Origin: Methanospirillum hungatei JF-1
GTDB lineage: Archaea > Halobacteriota > Methanomicrobia > Methanomicrobiales > Methanospirillaceae
Length of the DNA: 64,000 nucleotides
NCBI RefSeq assembly: GCF_000013445.1
Contig: NC_007796.1
Span: 1,338,936 to 1,402,935, forward strand
Direction of reading: 5' to 3'
Shown one piece after another: positions 54,343 through 61,847 of this stretch. The stretch's first letter is position 1; every line of letters begins with the position of its first letter. The notes beneath the pieces were generated by a model. It saw only the letters and a list, made by a program, of their open reading frames with translations, had not been told where the DNA came from and searched no databases. The position numbers and the translations under genes were made by a program.

Positions 54343-55326
54343 TTACAACGCTTCCCGTTTGATAGTATCGAGCTCATCTGGAGTAAGGCCTGTGGCTTTC
54401 AGAATTACTTCATCAGCAGTTCCGATCATTAACAGATTTTTTGCTACGATCTTAACACCTTCGGCAATACCTTCACGTTTTCCTTCTTTAATCCCGATCA
54501 TATGCCATTTTTTACTGATCTTCTGTGTGACGCTCTCTATCATATTCTCTACCCTCTCCTTACTCTTACTATCACGGATATATTTCTGATGCAGCTGTGT
54601 ATATAACTCAATTGTCGCTGAGAGAATAATATCCTTTGTTTTCTCATCCATTACACCATTTTCTTCATACGTTCCTGTAATTGTTGTGATCTGTTCAATG
54701 TCCTGCAATACATCCTGAACAAGTGCATCAAACTCTTCCTGGTTCAGGTTTTTCCGTCTGCAGATTATATCAAACCTCTTTCTGTACTTTACCAGAACCA
54801 GCGGAATTACCAGATAGAGATCCATTTCGCTAAGTTCATATGCTGAGTATGCATACAACCTGAAAACCGGAACAATATAATCTACTTCAGATTCATCAGG
54901 GAAAATGATCTTTACTTTCAGTTCATCACGTATCCGCTTATGCTCCTCAAGGTATATCACAACCTGATGTGGGATTGAGATAATCCGGGTATCATTATCA
55001 TCCATCTCTGACCGTGACGCACCGATGAGGTATCCGTATTTCACCATTCGGAGATCCATCATCCCGTCATGTTCAGTCTGGATTTCGATGTGAAAGAGGG
55101 GATCAGGACCGGTTTTGTCATGCACGGCAAGGACGATGTCGGGGAGATGGCGGGAAAAGCCAGGGTGAGAGATGTATTCTGAAGAGACACGGGTGATTTC
55201 TGCAGTTGCTTTGTCTATGTGAATCGAAAAAATCCTGCTGATAAAATCGATTATTGCATGATCTGGTGCATCAAATAAGAATTTGGCAGTCTCATCTATT
55301 GCAGCACGGGAGTTATCTTGACTCAC
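54343..55326 (-). CDS. Rpn-family PD-(D/E)XK nuclease, array copy 2
   Basis: 327 residues, start GTG at 55326 (MSQDNSRAAI). Core acids Asp63, Glu81 and Gln83 intact. It has the shortest repeat tail of the array: IGIKEGKREGIAEG with no EGRQ unit. Upstream is the shared 115-base leader. Internal ATG at 54543 (MIESVTQKIS) lies after a GGAGAGGGTAGAG stretch, so a C-terminal product of 66 residues is possible. Confidence 0.9.
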   Translation of the reverse strand: MSQDNSRAAIDETAKFLFDAPDHAIIDFISRIFSIHIDKATAEITRVSSEYISHPGFSRHLPDIVLAVHDKTGPDPLFHIEIQTEHDGMMDLRMVKYGYLIGASRSEMDDNDTRIISIPHQVVIYLEEHKRIRDELKVKIIFPDESEVDYIVPVFRLYAYSAYELSEMDLYLVIPLVLVKYRKRFDIICRRKNLNQEEFDALVQDVLQDIEQITTITGTYEENGVMDEKTKDIILSATIELYTQLHQKYIRDSKSKERVENMIESVTQKISKKWHMIGIKEGKREGIAEGVKIVAKNLLMIGTADEVILKATGLTPDELDTIKREAL

Positions 55327-55440
55327 CCGAATGAGTATGTTCAGGGGGCATTTGAAATTTGTGAAATAGTGGCGAAATTATGCCGGAATGAATCATCAAT
55401 AAATGAAGGAATTATAATGGAAAGGGAACAGAATTTTAAT

Positions 55441-56460
55441 TTACAACGCTTCCCGTTTGATAGTATCGAGCTCATCTGGAGTAAGGCCTGTGGCTTTCAG
55501 AATTACTTCATCTGAGGTTCCGATCATTAACAGATTTTTTGCTACGATCTTAACACCTTCGGCAATACCTTCACGTTTTCCTTCTTGTCTTCCTTCTTGT
55601 CTTCCTTCCTGCCTTCCCTCCTCAATCCCGATCATATGCCATTTTTTACTAATCTTCTGTGTGACGCTTTCTATCATATTCTCCACCCTCTCCTTACTCT
55701 TCCTATCACGGATATATTTCTGATGCAACTGTGTATATAACTCAATTGTCGCTGAGAGAATAATATCCTTTGTTTTCTCATCCATTACACCTTTTTCTTC
55801 ATACCTTCCTGTAATTGTGGTGATCTGTTCAATGTCCTGCAATACATCCTGAACAAGTGCATCAAACTCTTCCTGGTTCAGGTTTTTCCGTCTGCAGATT
55901 ATATCAAACCTCTTTCTGTACTTCACAAGTATCAGCGGAATTACCAGATAGAGATCCATTTCGCTAAGTTCATATGCTGAGTATGCATACAACCTGAAAA
56001 CCGGAACAATATAATCTACTTCAGATTCATCGGGAAAAATGATCTTTACTTTCAGTTCATCACGTATCCTCCTATGCTCCTCAAGGTATATCACAACCTG
56101 ATGTGGGATTGAGATAATCCGGGTATCATCCTCATCCATCTGTGACCGTGACGCACCGATGAGGTATCCGTATTTCACCATTCGAAGATCCATCATCCCG
56201 TCATGTTCAGTCTGGATTTCGATGTGAAAGAGGGGATCAGGAACGGTTTTGTCATGCACGGCAAGGACGATGTCGGGGAGATGGCGGGAAAAGCCAGGGT
56301 GGGATATGTATTCTGAAGAGGCACGGGTGATTTCTGCAGTTGCTTTGTCTATGTGAATCGAAAAAATCCGGCTGATAAAATCGATTATTGCATGATCTGG
56401 TGCATTAAATAAGAACTTGGCAGTCTCATCTATTGCAGCACGGGAGTTATCTTTACTCAC
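55441..56460 (-). CDS. Rpn-family PD-(D/E)XK nuclease, array copy 3
   Basis: 339 residues, start GTG at 56460. Core intact (Asp63, Glu81, Gln83). The tail has three EGRQ units before EGKREGIAEG. Against copy 5 I count roughly ten differences in 339 residues by eye, including FLFNAP for FLFDAP and KTVPDP for KTGPEP. A possible internal start lies at 55677 (residue 262) behind GGAGAGGGTGGAG. Confidence 0.9.
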   Translation of the reverse strand: MSKDNSRAAIDETAKFLFNAPDHAIIDFISRIFSIHIDKATAEITRASSEYISHPGFSRHLPDIVLAVHDKTVPDPLFHIEIQTEHDGMMDLRMVKYGYLIGASRSQMDEDDTRIISIPHQVVIYLEEHRRIRDELKVKIIFPDESEVDYIVPVFRLYAYSAYELSEMDLYLVIPLILVKYRKRFDIICRRKNLNQEEFDALVQDVLQDIEQITTITGRYEEKGVMDEKTKDIILSATIELYTQLHQKYIRDRKSKERVENMIESVTQKISKKWHMIGIEEGRQEGRQEGRQEGKREGIAEGVKIVAKNLLMIGTSDEVILKATGLTPDELDTIKREAL

Positions 56461-56574
56461 CCGAATGAGTCTGTTCAGGGGGCATTTGAAATTTGTAAAA
56501 TGGTGGCGAAATTACGCCGGAATGAATCATCAATAAATGAAGGAATTGTGAAAAAAAAGGAACATAACTTTAAT

Positions 56575-57582
56575 TTACAACGCTTCCCGTTTGATAGTAT
56601 CAAGCTCATCTGGAGTAAGGCCTGTGGCTTTCAGAATTACTTCATCTGCGGTTCCGATCATTAACAGATTTTTTGCTACGATCTTAACACCTTCAGCAAT
56701 GCCTTCTTCTTTACCTTTCTCGATTCCTTTCTGAATGCCCTCCTCAATCCCGATCATATGCCATTTTTTACTGATCTTCTGTGTGACGCTTTCTATCATA
56801 TTCTCCACCCTCTCCTTACTCTTCCTATCACGGATATATTTCTGATGCAACTGTGTATATAACTCAATTGTCGCTGATAGAATAATATCCTTTGTTTTCT
56901 CATCCATTACACCTTTTTCTTCAAAGTTACCGGTAATTGTGGTGATCTGTTCAATGTCCTGCAATACATCCTGAACAAGTGCATCAAACTCTTCCTGGTT
57001 CAGGTTTTTCCGTCTGCAGATTATATCAAACCTCTTTCTGTACTTCACAAGTATCAGCGGAATTACCAGATAGAGATCCATTTCGCTAAGTTCATATGCT
57101 GAGTATGCATACAACCTGAAAACCGGAACAATATAATCTACTTCAGATTCATCGGGAAAAATGATCTTTACTTTCAGTTCATCACGTATCCGCTTATGCT
57201 CCTCAAGGTATATCACAACCTGATGTGGGATTGAGATAATCCGAGTATCATTTTCATCCATTTGTGACCGTGACGCACCGATGAGGTATCCGTATTTCAC
57301 CATTCGAAGATCCATCATCCCGTCATGTTCAGTCTGGATTTCGATGTGAAAGAGGGGCTCAGGACCGGTTTTGTCATGCACGGAAAGGACGATGTCGGGG
57401 AGATGGCGGGAAAAGCCAGGGTGGGATATGTATTCTGAAGAGGCACGGGTGATTTCTGCAGTTGCTTTGTCTATGTGAATCGAAAAAATCCTGCTGATAA
57501 AATCGATTATTGCATGATCTGGTGCATCAAATAAGAACTTGGCAGTCTCATCTATTGCAGCACGGGAGTTATCTTTACTCAC
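56575..57582 (-). CDS. Rpn-family PD-(D/E)XK nuclease, array copy 4
   Basis: 335 residues, start GTG at 57582. Core intact. The tail is of the other type, EGIQKGIEKGKEEGIAEG, as in copy 6 and similar to copy 1, although the rest of the protein groups with copies 3 and 5. This mosaic suggests exchange of the repeat segment between copies. Confidence 0.9.
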   Translation of the reverse strand: MSKDNSRAAIDETAKFLFDAPDHAIIDFISRIFSIHIDKATAEITRASSEYISHPGFSRHLPDIVLSVHDKTGPEPLFHIEIQTEHDGMMDLRMVKYGYLIGASRSQMDENDTRIISIPHQVVIYLEEHKRIRDELKVKIIFPDESEVDYIVPVFRLYAYSAYELSEMDLYLVIPLILVKYRKRFDIICRRKNLNQEEFDALVQDVLQDIEQITTITGNFEEKGVMDEKTKDIILSATIELYTQLHQKYIRDRKSKERVENMIESVTQKISKKWHMIGIEEGIQKGIEKGKEEGIAEGVKIVAKNLLMIGTADEVILKATGLTPDELDTIKREAL

Positions 57583-57681
57583 CCGAATGAGTCTGTTCAG
57601 GGGGCATTTGAAATTTGTGAAATGGTGGTGAAATTACGCCGGAATGAATTATGATGGAAAAACCCGGGTAGGAGGTCTAAT

Positions 57682-58701
57682 TTACAACGCTTCCCGTTTG
57701 ATAGTATCGAGCTCATCTGGAGTAAGGCCTGTGGCTTTCAGAATTACTTCATCAGCAGTTCCGATCATTAACAGATTTTTTGCTACGATCTTAACACCTT
57801 CGGCAATACCTTCACGTTTTCCTTCTTGTCTTCCTTCTTGTCTTCCTTCCTGCCTTCCCTCCTCAATCCCGATCATATGCCATTTTTTACTGATCTTCTG
57901 TGTGACGCTTTCTATCATATTCTCTACCCTCTCCTTACTCTTCCTATCACGTATATATTTCTGATGCAGCTGTGTATATAACTCAATTGTCGCTGAGAGA
58001 ATAATATCCTTTGTTTTCTCATCCATTACACCTTTTTCTTCATAAGTTCCTGTAATTGTTGTGATCTGTTCAATGTCCTGCAATACATCCTGAACAAGTG
58101 CATCAAACTCTTCCTGGTTCAGGTTTTTCCGTCTGCAGATTATATCAAACCTCTTTCTGTACTTCACAAGTATCAGCGGAATTACCAGATAGAGATCCAT
58201 TTCGCTAAGTTCATATGCTGAGTATGCATACAACCTGAAAACCGGAATATTATAATCTACTTCAGATTCATCGGGAAAAATGATCTTTACTTTCAGTTCA
58301 TCACGTATCCGCTTATGCTCCTCAAGGTATATCACAACCTGATGTGGGATTGAGATAATCCGGGTATCATTTTCATCCATCTGTGACCGTGACGCACCGA
58401 TGAGGTATCCGTATTTCACCATTCGAAGGTCCATCATCCCGTCATGTTCAGTCTGGATTTCGATGTGAAAGAGGGGCTCAGGACCGGTTTTGTCATGCAC
58501 GGAAAGGACGATGTCGGGGAGATGGCGGGAAAAGCCAGGGTGGGATATGTATTCTGAAGAGGCACGGGTGATTTCTGCAGTTGCTTTGTCTATGTGAATC
58601 GAAAAAATCCGGCTGATAAAATCGATTATTGCATGATCTGGTGCATCAAATAAGAACTTGGCAGTCTCATCTATTGCAGCACGGGAGTTATCTTTACTCA
58701 C
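57682..58701 (-). CDS. Rpn-family PD-(D/E)XK nuclease, array copy 5
   Basis: 339 residues, start GTG at 58701. Core intact. The tail again has three EGRQ units and EGKREGIAEG, as in copy 3. The sequence just past its stop (AAAACCCGGGTAGGAGGTCT, 57658-57677) differs from that after copies 2-4 and 7 but matches that after copy 6, so downstream spacers come in two types. Confidence 0.9.
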   Translation of the reverse strand: MSKDNSRAAIDETAKFLFDAPDHAIIDFISRIFSIHIDKATAEITRASSEYISHPGFSRHLPDIVLSVHDKTGPEPLFHIEIQTEHDGMMDLRMVKYGYLIGASRSQMDENDTRIISIPHQVVIYLEEHKRIRDELKVKIIFPDESEVDYNIPVFRLYAYSAYELSEMDLYLVIPLILVKYRKRFDIICRRKNLNQEEFDALVQDVLQDIEQITTITGTYEEKGVMDEKTKDIILSATIELYTQLHQKYIRDRKSKERVENMIESVTQKISKKWHMIGIEEGRQEGRQEGRQEGKREGIAEGVKIVAKNLLMIGTADEVILKATGLTPDELDTIKREAL

Positions 58702-58820
58702 CCGAATGAGTCTGTTCAGGGGGCATTTGAAATTTGTAAAATGGTGGCGAAATTACGCCGGAATGAATCATCAATAAATGAAGGAATTGTGATGGGAAAA
58801 ACCCGGGTAGGAGGTCTAAT

Positions 58821-59840
58821 TTACAACGCTTCCCGTTTGATAGTATCAAGCTCATCTGGAGTAAGGCCTGTGGCTTTCAGAATTACTTCATCAGCGGTTC
58901 CGATCATTAACAGATTTTTTGCTACGATCTTAACACCTTCAGCAATGCCTTCTTCTTTACCTTTCTCGATTCCTTTCTCGATTCCTTTCTGAATGCCCTC
59001 CTCAATCCCGATCATATGCCATTTTTTACTGATCTTCTGTGTGACGCTTTCTATCATATTCTCCACCCTCTCCTTACTCTTCCTATCACGGATATATTTC
59101 TGATGCAACTGTGTATATAACTCAATTGTCGCTGAGAGAATAATATCCTTTGTTTTCTCATCCATTACACCATTTTCTTCATACGTTCCTGTAATTGTGG
59201 TGATCTGTTCAATGTCCTGCAATACATCCTGAACAAGTGCATCAAACTCTTCCTGATTCAGGTTTTTCCGTCTGCAGATTATATCAAACCTCTTTCTGTA
59301 CTTCACAAGTATCAGCGGAATTACCAGATAGAGATCCATTTCGCTAAGTTCATATGCTGAGTATGCATACAACCTGAAAACCGGAACAATATAATCTACA
59401 TCAGATTCATCAGGGAAAATGATCTTTACTTTCAGTTCATCACGTATCCGCTTATGCTCCTCAAGGTATATCACAACCTGATGTGGGATTGAGATAATCC
59501 GGGTATCATCCTCATCCATCTGTGACCGTGACGCACCGATGAGGTATCCGTATTTCACCATTCGGAGATCCATCATCCCGTCATGTTCAGTCTGGATTTC
59601 GATATGAAAGAGGGGATCAGGACCGGTTTTGTCATGCACGGAAAGGACGATGTCGGGGAGATGGCGGGAAAAACCAGGGTGGGATATGTATTCTGAAGAG
59701 ACACGGATGATTTCTGCAGTTGCTTTGTCTATGTGAATCGAAAAAATCCTGCTGATAAAATCGATTATTGCATGATCTGGTGCATCAAATAAGAACTTGG
59801 CAGTCTCATCTATTGCAGCACGGGAGTTATCTTTACTCAC
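58821..59840 (-). CDS. Rpn-family PD-(D/E)XK nuclease, array copy 6
   Basis: 339 residues, start GTG at 59840. Core intact. The tail EGIQKGIEKGIEKGKEEG has one more GIEK unit (12 bases) than copy 4. One 12-base step is the expected product of slippage and keeps the frame. Confidence 0.9.
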   Translation of the reverse strand: MSKDNSRAAIDETAKFLFDAPDHAIIDFISRIFSIHIDKATAEIIRVSSEYISHPGFSRHLPDIVLSVHDKTGPDPLFHIEIQTEHDGMMDLRMVKYGYLIGASRSQMDEDDTRIISIPHQVVIYLEEHKRIRDELKVKIIFPDESDVDYIVPVFRLYAYSAYELSEMDLYLVIPLILVKYRKRFDIICRRKNLNQEEFDALVQDVLQDIEQITTITGTYEENGVMDEKTKDIILSATIELYTQLHQKYIRDRKSKERVENMIESVTQKISKKWHMIGIEEGIQKGIEKGIEKGKEEGIAEGVKIVAKNLLMIGTADEVILKATGLTPDELDTIKREAL

Positions 59841-59955
59841 CCGAATGAGTCTGTTCAGGGGGCATTTGAAATTTGTGAAATGGTGGTGAAATTACGCCGG
59901 AATGAATTATCAAAAAATGAAGGAATTGTGATAAAAAAAGGAACAGAACTTTAAT

Positions 59956-60951
59956 TTACAACGCTTCCCGTTTGATAGTATCGAGCTCATCTGGTGTAAG
60001 GCCTGTGGCTTTCAGAATTACTTCATCAGCAGTTCCGATCATTAACAGATTTTTTGCTACAATCTTAACACCTTCGGCAATACCTTCACGTTTTCCTTCT
60101 TGTCTCCCCTCCTTAATCCCGATCATATGCCATTTTTTACTGATCTTCTGTGTGACGCTCTCTATCATATTCTCTACCCTCTCCTTACTCTTCCTATCAC
60201 GGATATATTTCTGATGCAACTGTGTATATAACTCAATTGTCGCTGAGAGAATAATATCCTTTGTTTTCTCATCCATTACACCATTTTCTTCATACGTTCC
60301 TGTAATTGTGGTGATCTGTTCAATGTCCTGCAATACATCCTGAACAAGTGCATCAAACTCTTCCTGGTTCAGGTTTTTCCGTCTGCAGATTATATCAAAC
60401 CTCTTTCTGTACTTCACAAGTATCAGCGGAATTACCAGATAGAGATCCATTTCGCTAAGTTCATATGCTGAGTATGCATACAACCTGAAAACCGGAACAA
60501 TATAACCTACTTCAGATTCATCAGGGAAAATGATCTTTACTTTCAGTTCATCACGTATCCTCCTATGCTCCTCAAGGTATATCACAACCTGATGTGGGAT
60601 TGAGATAATTCGGGTATCATTTTCATCCATCTGTGACCGTGACGCACCGATGAGGTATCCGTATTTCACCATTCGGAGATCCATCATCCCGTCATGTTCA
60701 GTCTGGATTTCGATGTGAAAGAGGGGCTTAGGATCGGTTTTGTCATGCACGGCAAGGACGATGTCGGGGAGATGGCGGGAAAAGCCAGGGTGGGATATGT
60801 ATTCTGAAGAGACACGGGTGATTTCTGCAGTTGCTTTGTCTATGTGAATCGAAAAAATCCTGCTGATAAAATCGATTATTGCATGATCTGATGCATCAAA
60901 TAAGAACTTGGCAGTCTCATCTATTGCAGCACGGGAATTATCTTGACTCAC
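59956..60951 (-). CDS. Rpn-family PD-(D/E)XK nuclease, array copy 7 (upstream end)
   Basis: 331 residues from GTG 60951, which aligns with the starts of the other copies (VSQDNSRAAI follows the same CATTCGG). The frame is open 31 codons further to 61044, but that stretch (MSIYLNYFNIYSC) has no counterpart in other copies and is upstream DNA. Core intact; tail with one EGRQ unit. Upstream of about 60985 the shared leader stops, so this marks the border of the array. Confidence 0.88.
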   Translation of the reverse strand: MSQDNSRAAIDETAKFLFDASDHAIIDFISRIFSIHIDKATAEITRVSSEYISHPGFSRHLPDIVLAVHDKTDPKPLFHIEIQTEHDGMMDLRMVKYGYLIGASRSQMDENDTRIISIPHQVVIYLEEHRRIRDELKVKIIFPDESEVGYIVPVFRLYAYSAYELSEMDLYLVIPLILVKYRKRFDIICRRKNLNQEEFDALVQDVLQDIEQITTITGTYEENGVMDEKTKDIILSATIELYTQLHQKYIRDRKSKERVENMIESVTQKISKKWHMIGIKEGRQEGKREGIAEGVKIVAKNLLMIGTADEVILKATGLTPDELDTIKREAL

Positions 60952-61126
60952 CCGAATGAGTATGTTCAGGGGACATTTGAAATTTATGGGATCGTGAGGA
61001 TTTATACAAGAATAAATATTAAAGTAATTGAGATAAATACTCACACTAAATGAGAAGAAAGGGAGAGATTATATCCCAATTTTACCAGATTATATATTAT
61101 ATCCGAAAACATTCTTTCATCATGTA

Positions 61127-61735
61127 TCAGGCTTTATAACGATGTTCAGAATATAGCCGATACCCCTCCATCCCTTTGAAAACAAATTCATCCAAATACT
61201 TTTCCATATATTTTCGGTTCAGCATATTTGCAGGTATTGGGCAGGATATATCTCCGTCATATTTCTGATAAATATACAGGACAACTTCATCTCCAGGTTT
61301 GATGTACCCGTTTTTCAGATCGATTACGATACTCTCTTTATATGAGAAATATAATCCCTTGCACCCGGAGCCACCTATGTATTTGACACCATAATGGTGA
61401 GAGGGAATAAAATTATGGCCGTTAAGGGAATAAATGCATGCAAGCAACTCCTCATCATTGACAAATATTTTTGCCCGGAGTTTATCATTTTCAAGATCTT
61501 CCTTCCCGAATGAACGTATGGTTACCTGACTTTCAAATTTTGTCCCATGGTTTACTCCAATGATTTGAATAATTGGAGGTGCCAGTGAGTCATCACCCGG
61601 AAAAAAGTTTAAGAATCCCAAAAGGTACGCAAGAAGCAGAACCCCGGCAATAATTACAATTGCAACCAGGAGAATATTTCCATGAGAGGATGAATCTGCT
61701 TCATCATATCGCATTTTAAGCCGTATTAGTTTCAT
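61127..61735 (-). CDS. Membrane-anchored extracytoplasmic protein, pilin-like N-terminus
   Basis: 202 residues. A basic 20-residue start, then one hydrophobic helix at about 21-42 (ILLVAIVIIAGVLLLAYLLG) and a beta-rich exterior domain with two Cys pairs (LLACIYS, SGCKGLY, ISCPIP). The helix after a charged Asp/Glu-Ser leader resembles archaeal pilins (DUF1628-like) without the SPV motif. Function unknown. It lies between the Rpn array and the IPT-repeat surface protein, same strand. Confidence 0.6.
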   Translation of the reverse strand: MKLIRLKMRYDEADSSSHGNILLVAIVIIAGVLLLAYLLGFLNFFPGDDSLAPPIIQIIGVNHGTKFESQVTIRSFGKEDLENDKLRAKIFVNDEELLACIYSLNGHNFIPSHHYGVKYIGGSGCKGLYFSYKESIVIDLKNGYIKPGDEVVLYIYQKYDGDISCPIPANMLNRKYMEKYLDEFVFKGMEGYRLYSEHRYKA

Positions 61736-61847
61736 TTTAACAGGATAATTTCTTGATATTTCTTCTCAGTGGGTTTTCATAATTTGAGAGGGTATGATTT
61801 TATACCAACCCTGCATCGCCATCTTGCAATATTGAAGAGAATTTAAA

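Larger units (their letters stand above)
53194..60951 (-). repeat. Tandem array of seven Rpn-family genes
   Basis: Seven genes in one direction with start-to-start spacings of 1098, 1134, 1122, 1119, 1139 and 1111 bases. Each unit includes about 115 bases of conserved upstream DNA containing CTGAACAGACTCATTCGG before the GTG start and GGCG-AAATTA-CGCC further up. Units 2-7 are nearly identical; unit 1, at the downstream end, is more divergent. Confidence 0.93.

Noticed and set aside
54359-60214. Series of plus-strand open frames of about 76-106 codons opposite the Rpn gene ends
   Set aside because: They are antisense images of the conserved Rpn C-terminal coding region; they recur because the genes are repeated, and no ribosome site or independent conservation is seen.
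60952-61044. N-terminal extension of Rpn copy 7
   Set aside because: The extra 31 codons have no counterpart in copies 1-6, whose starts align with the GTG at 60951.
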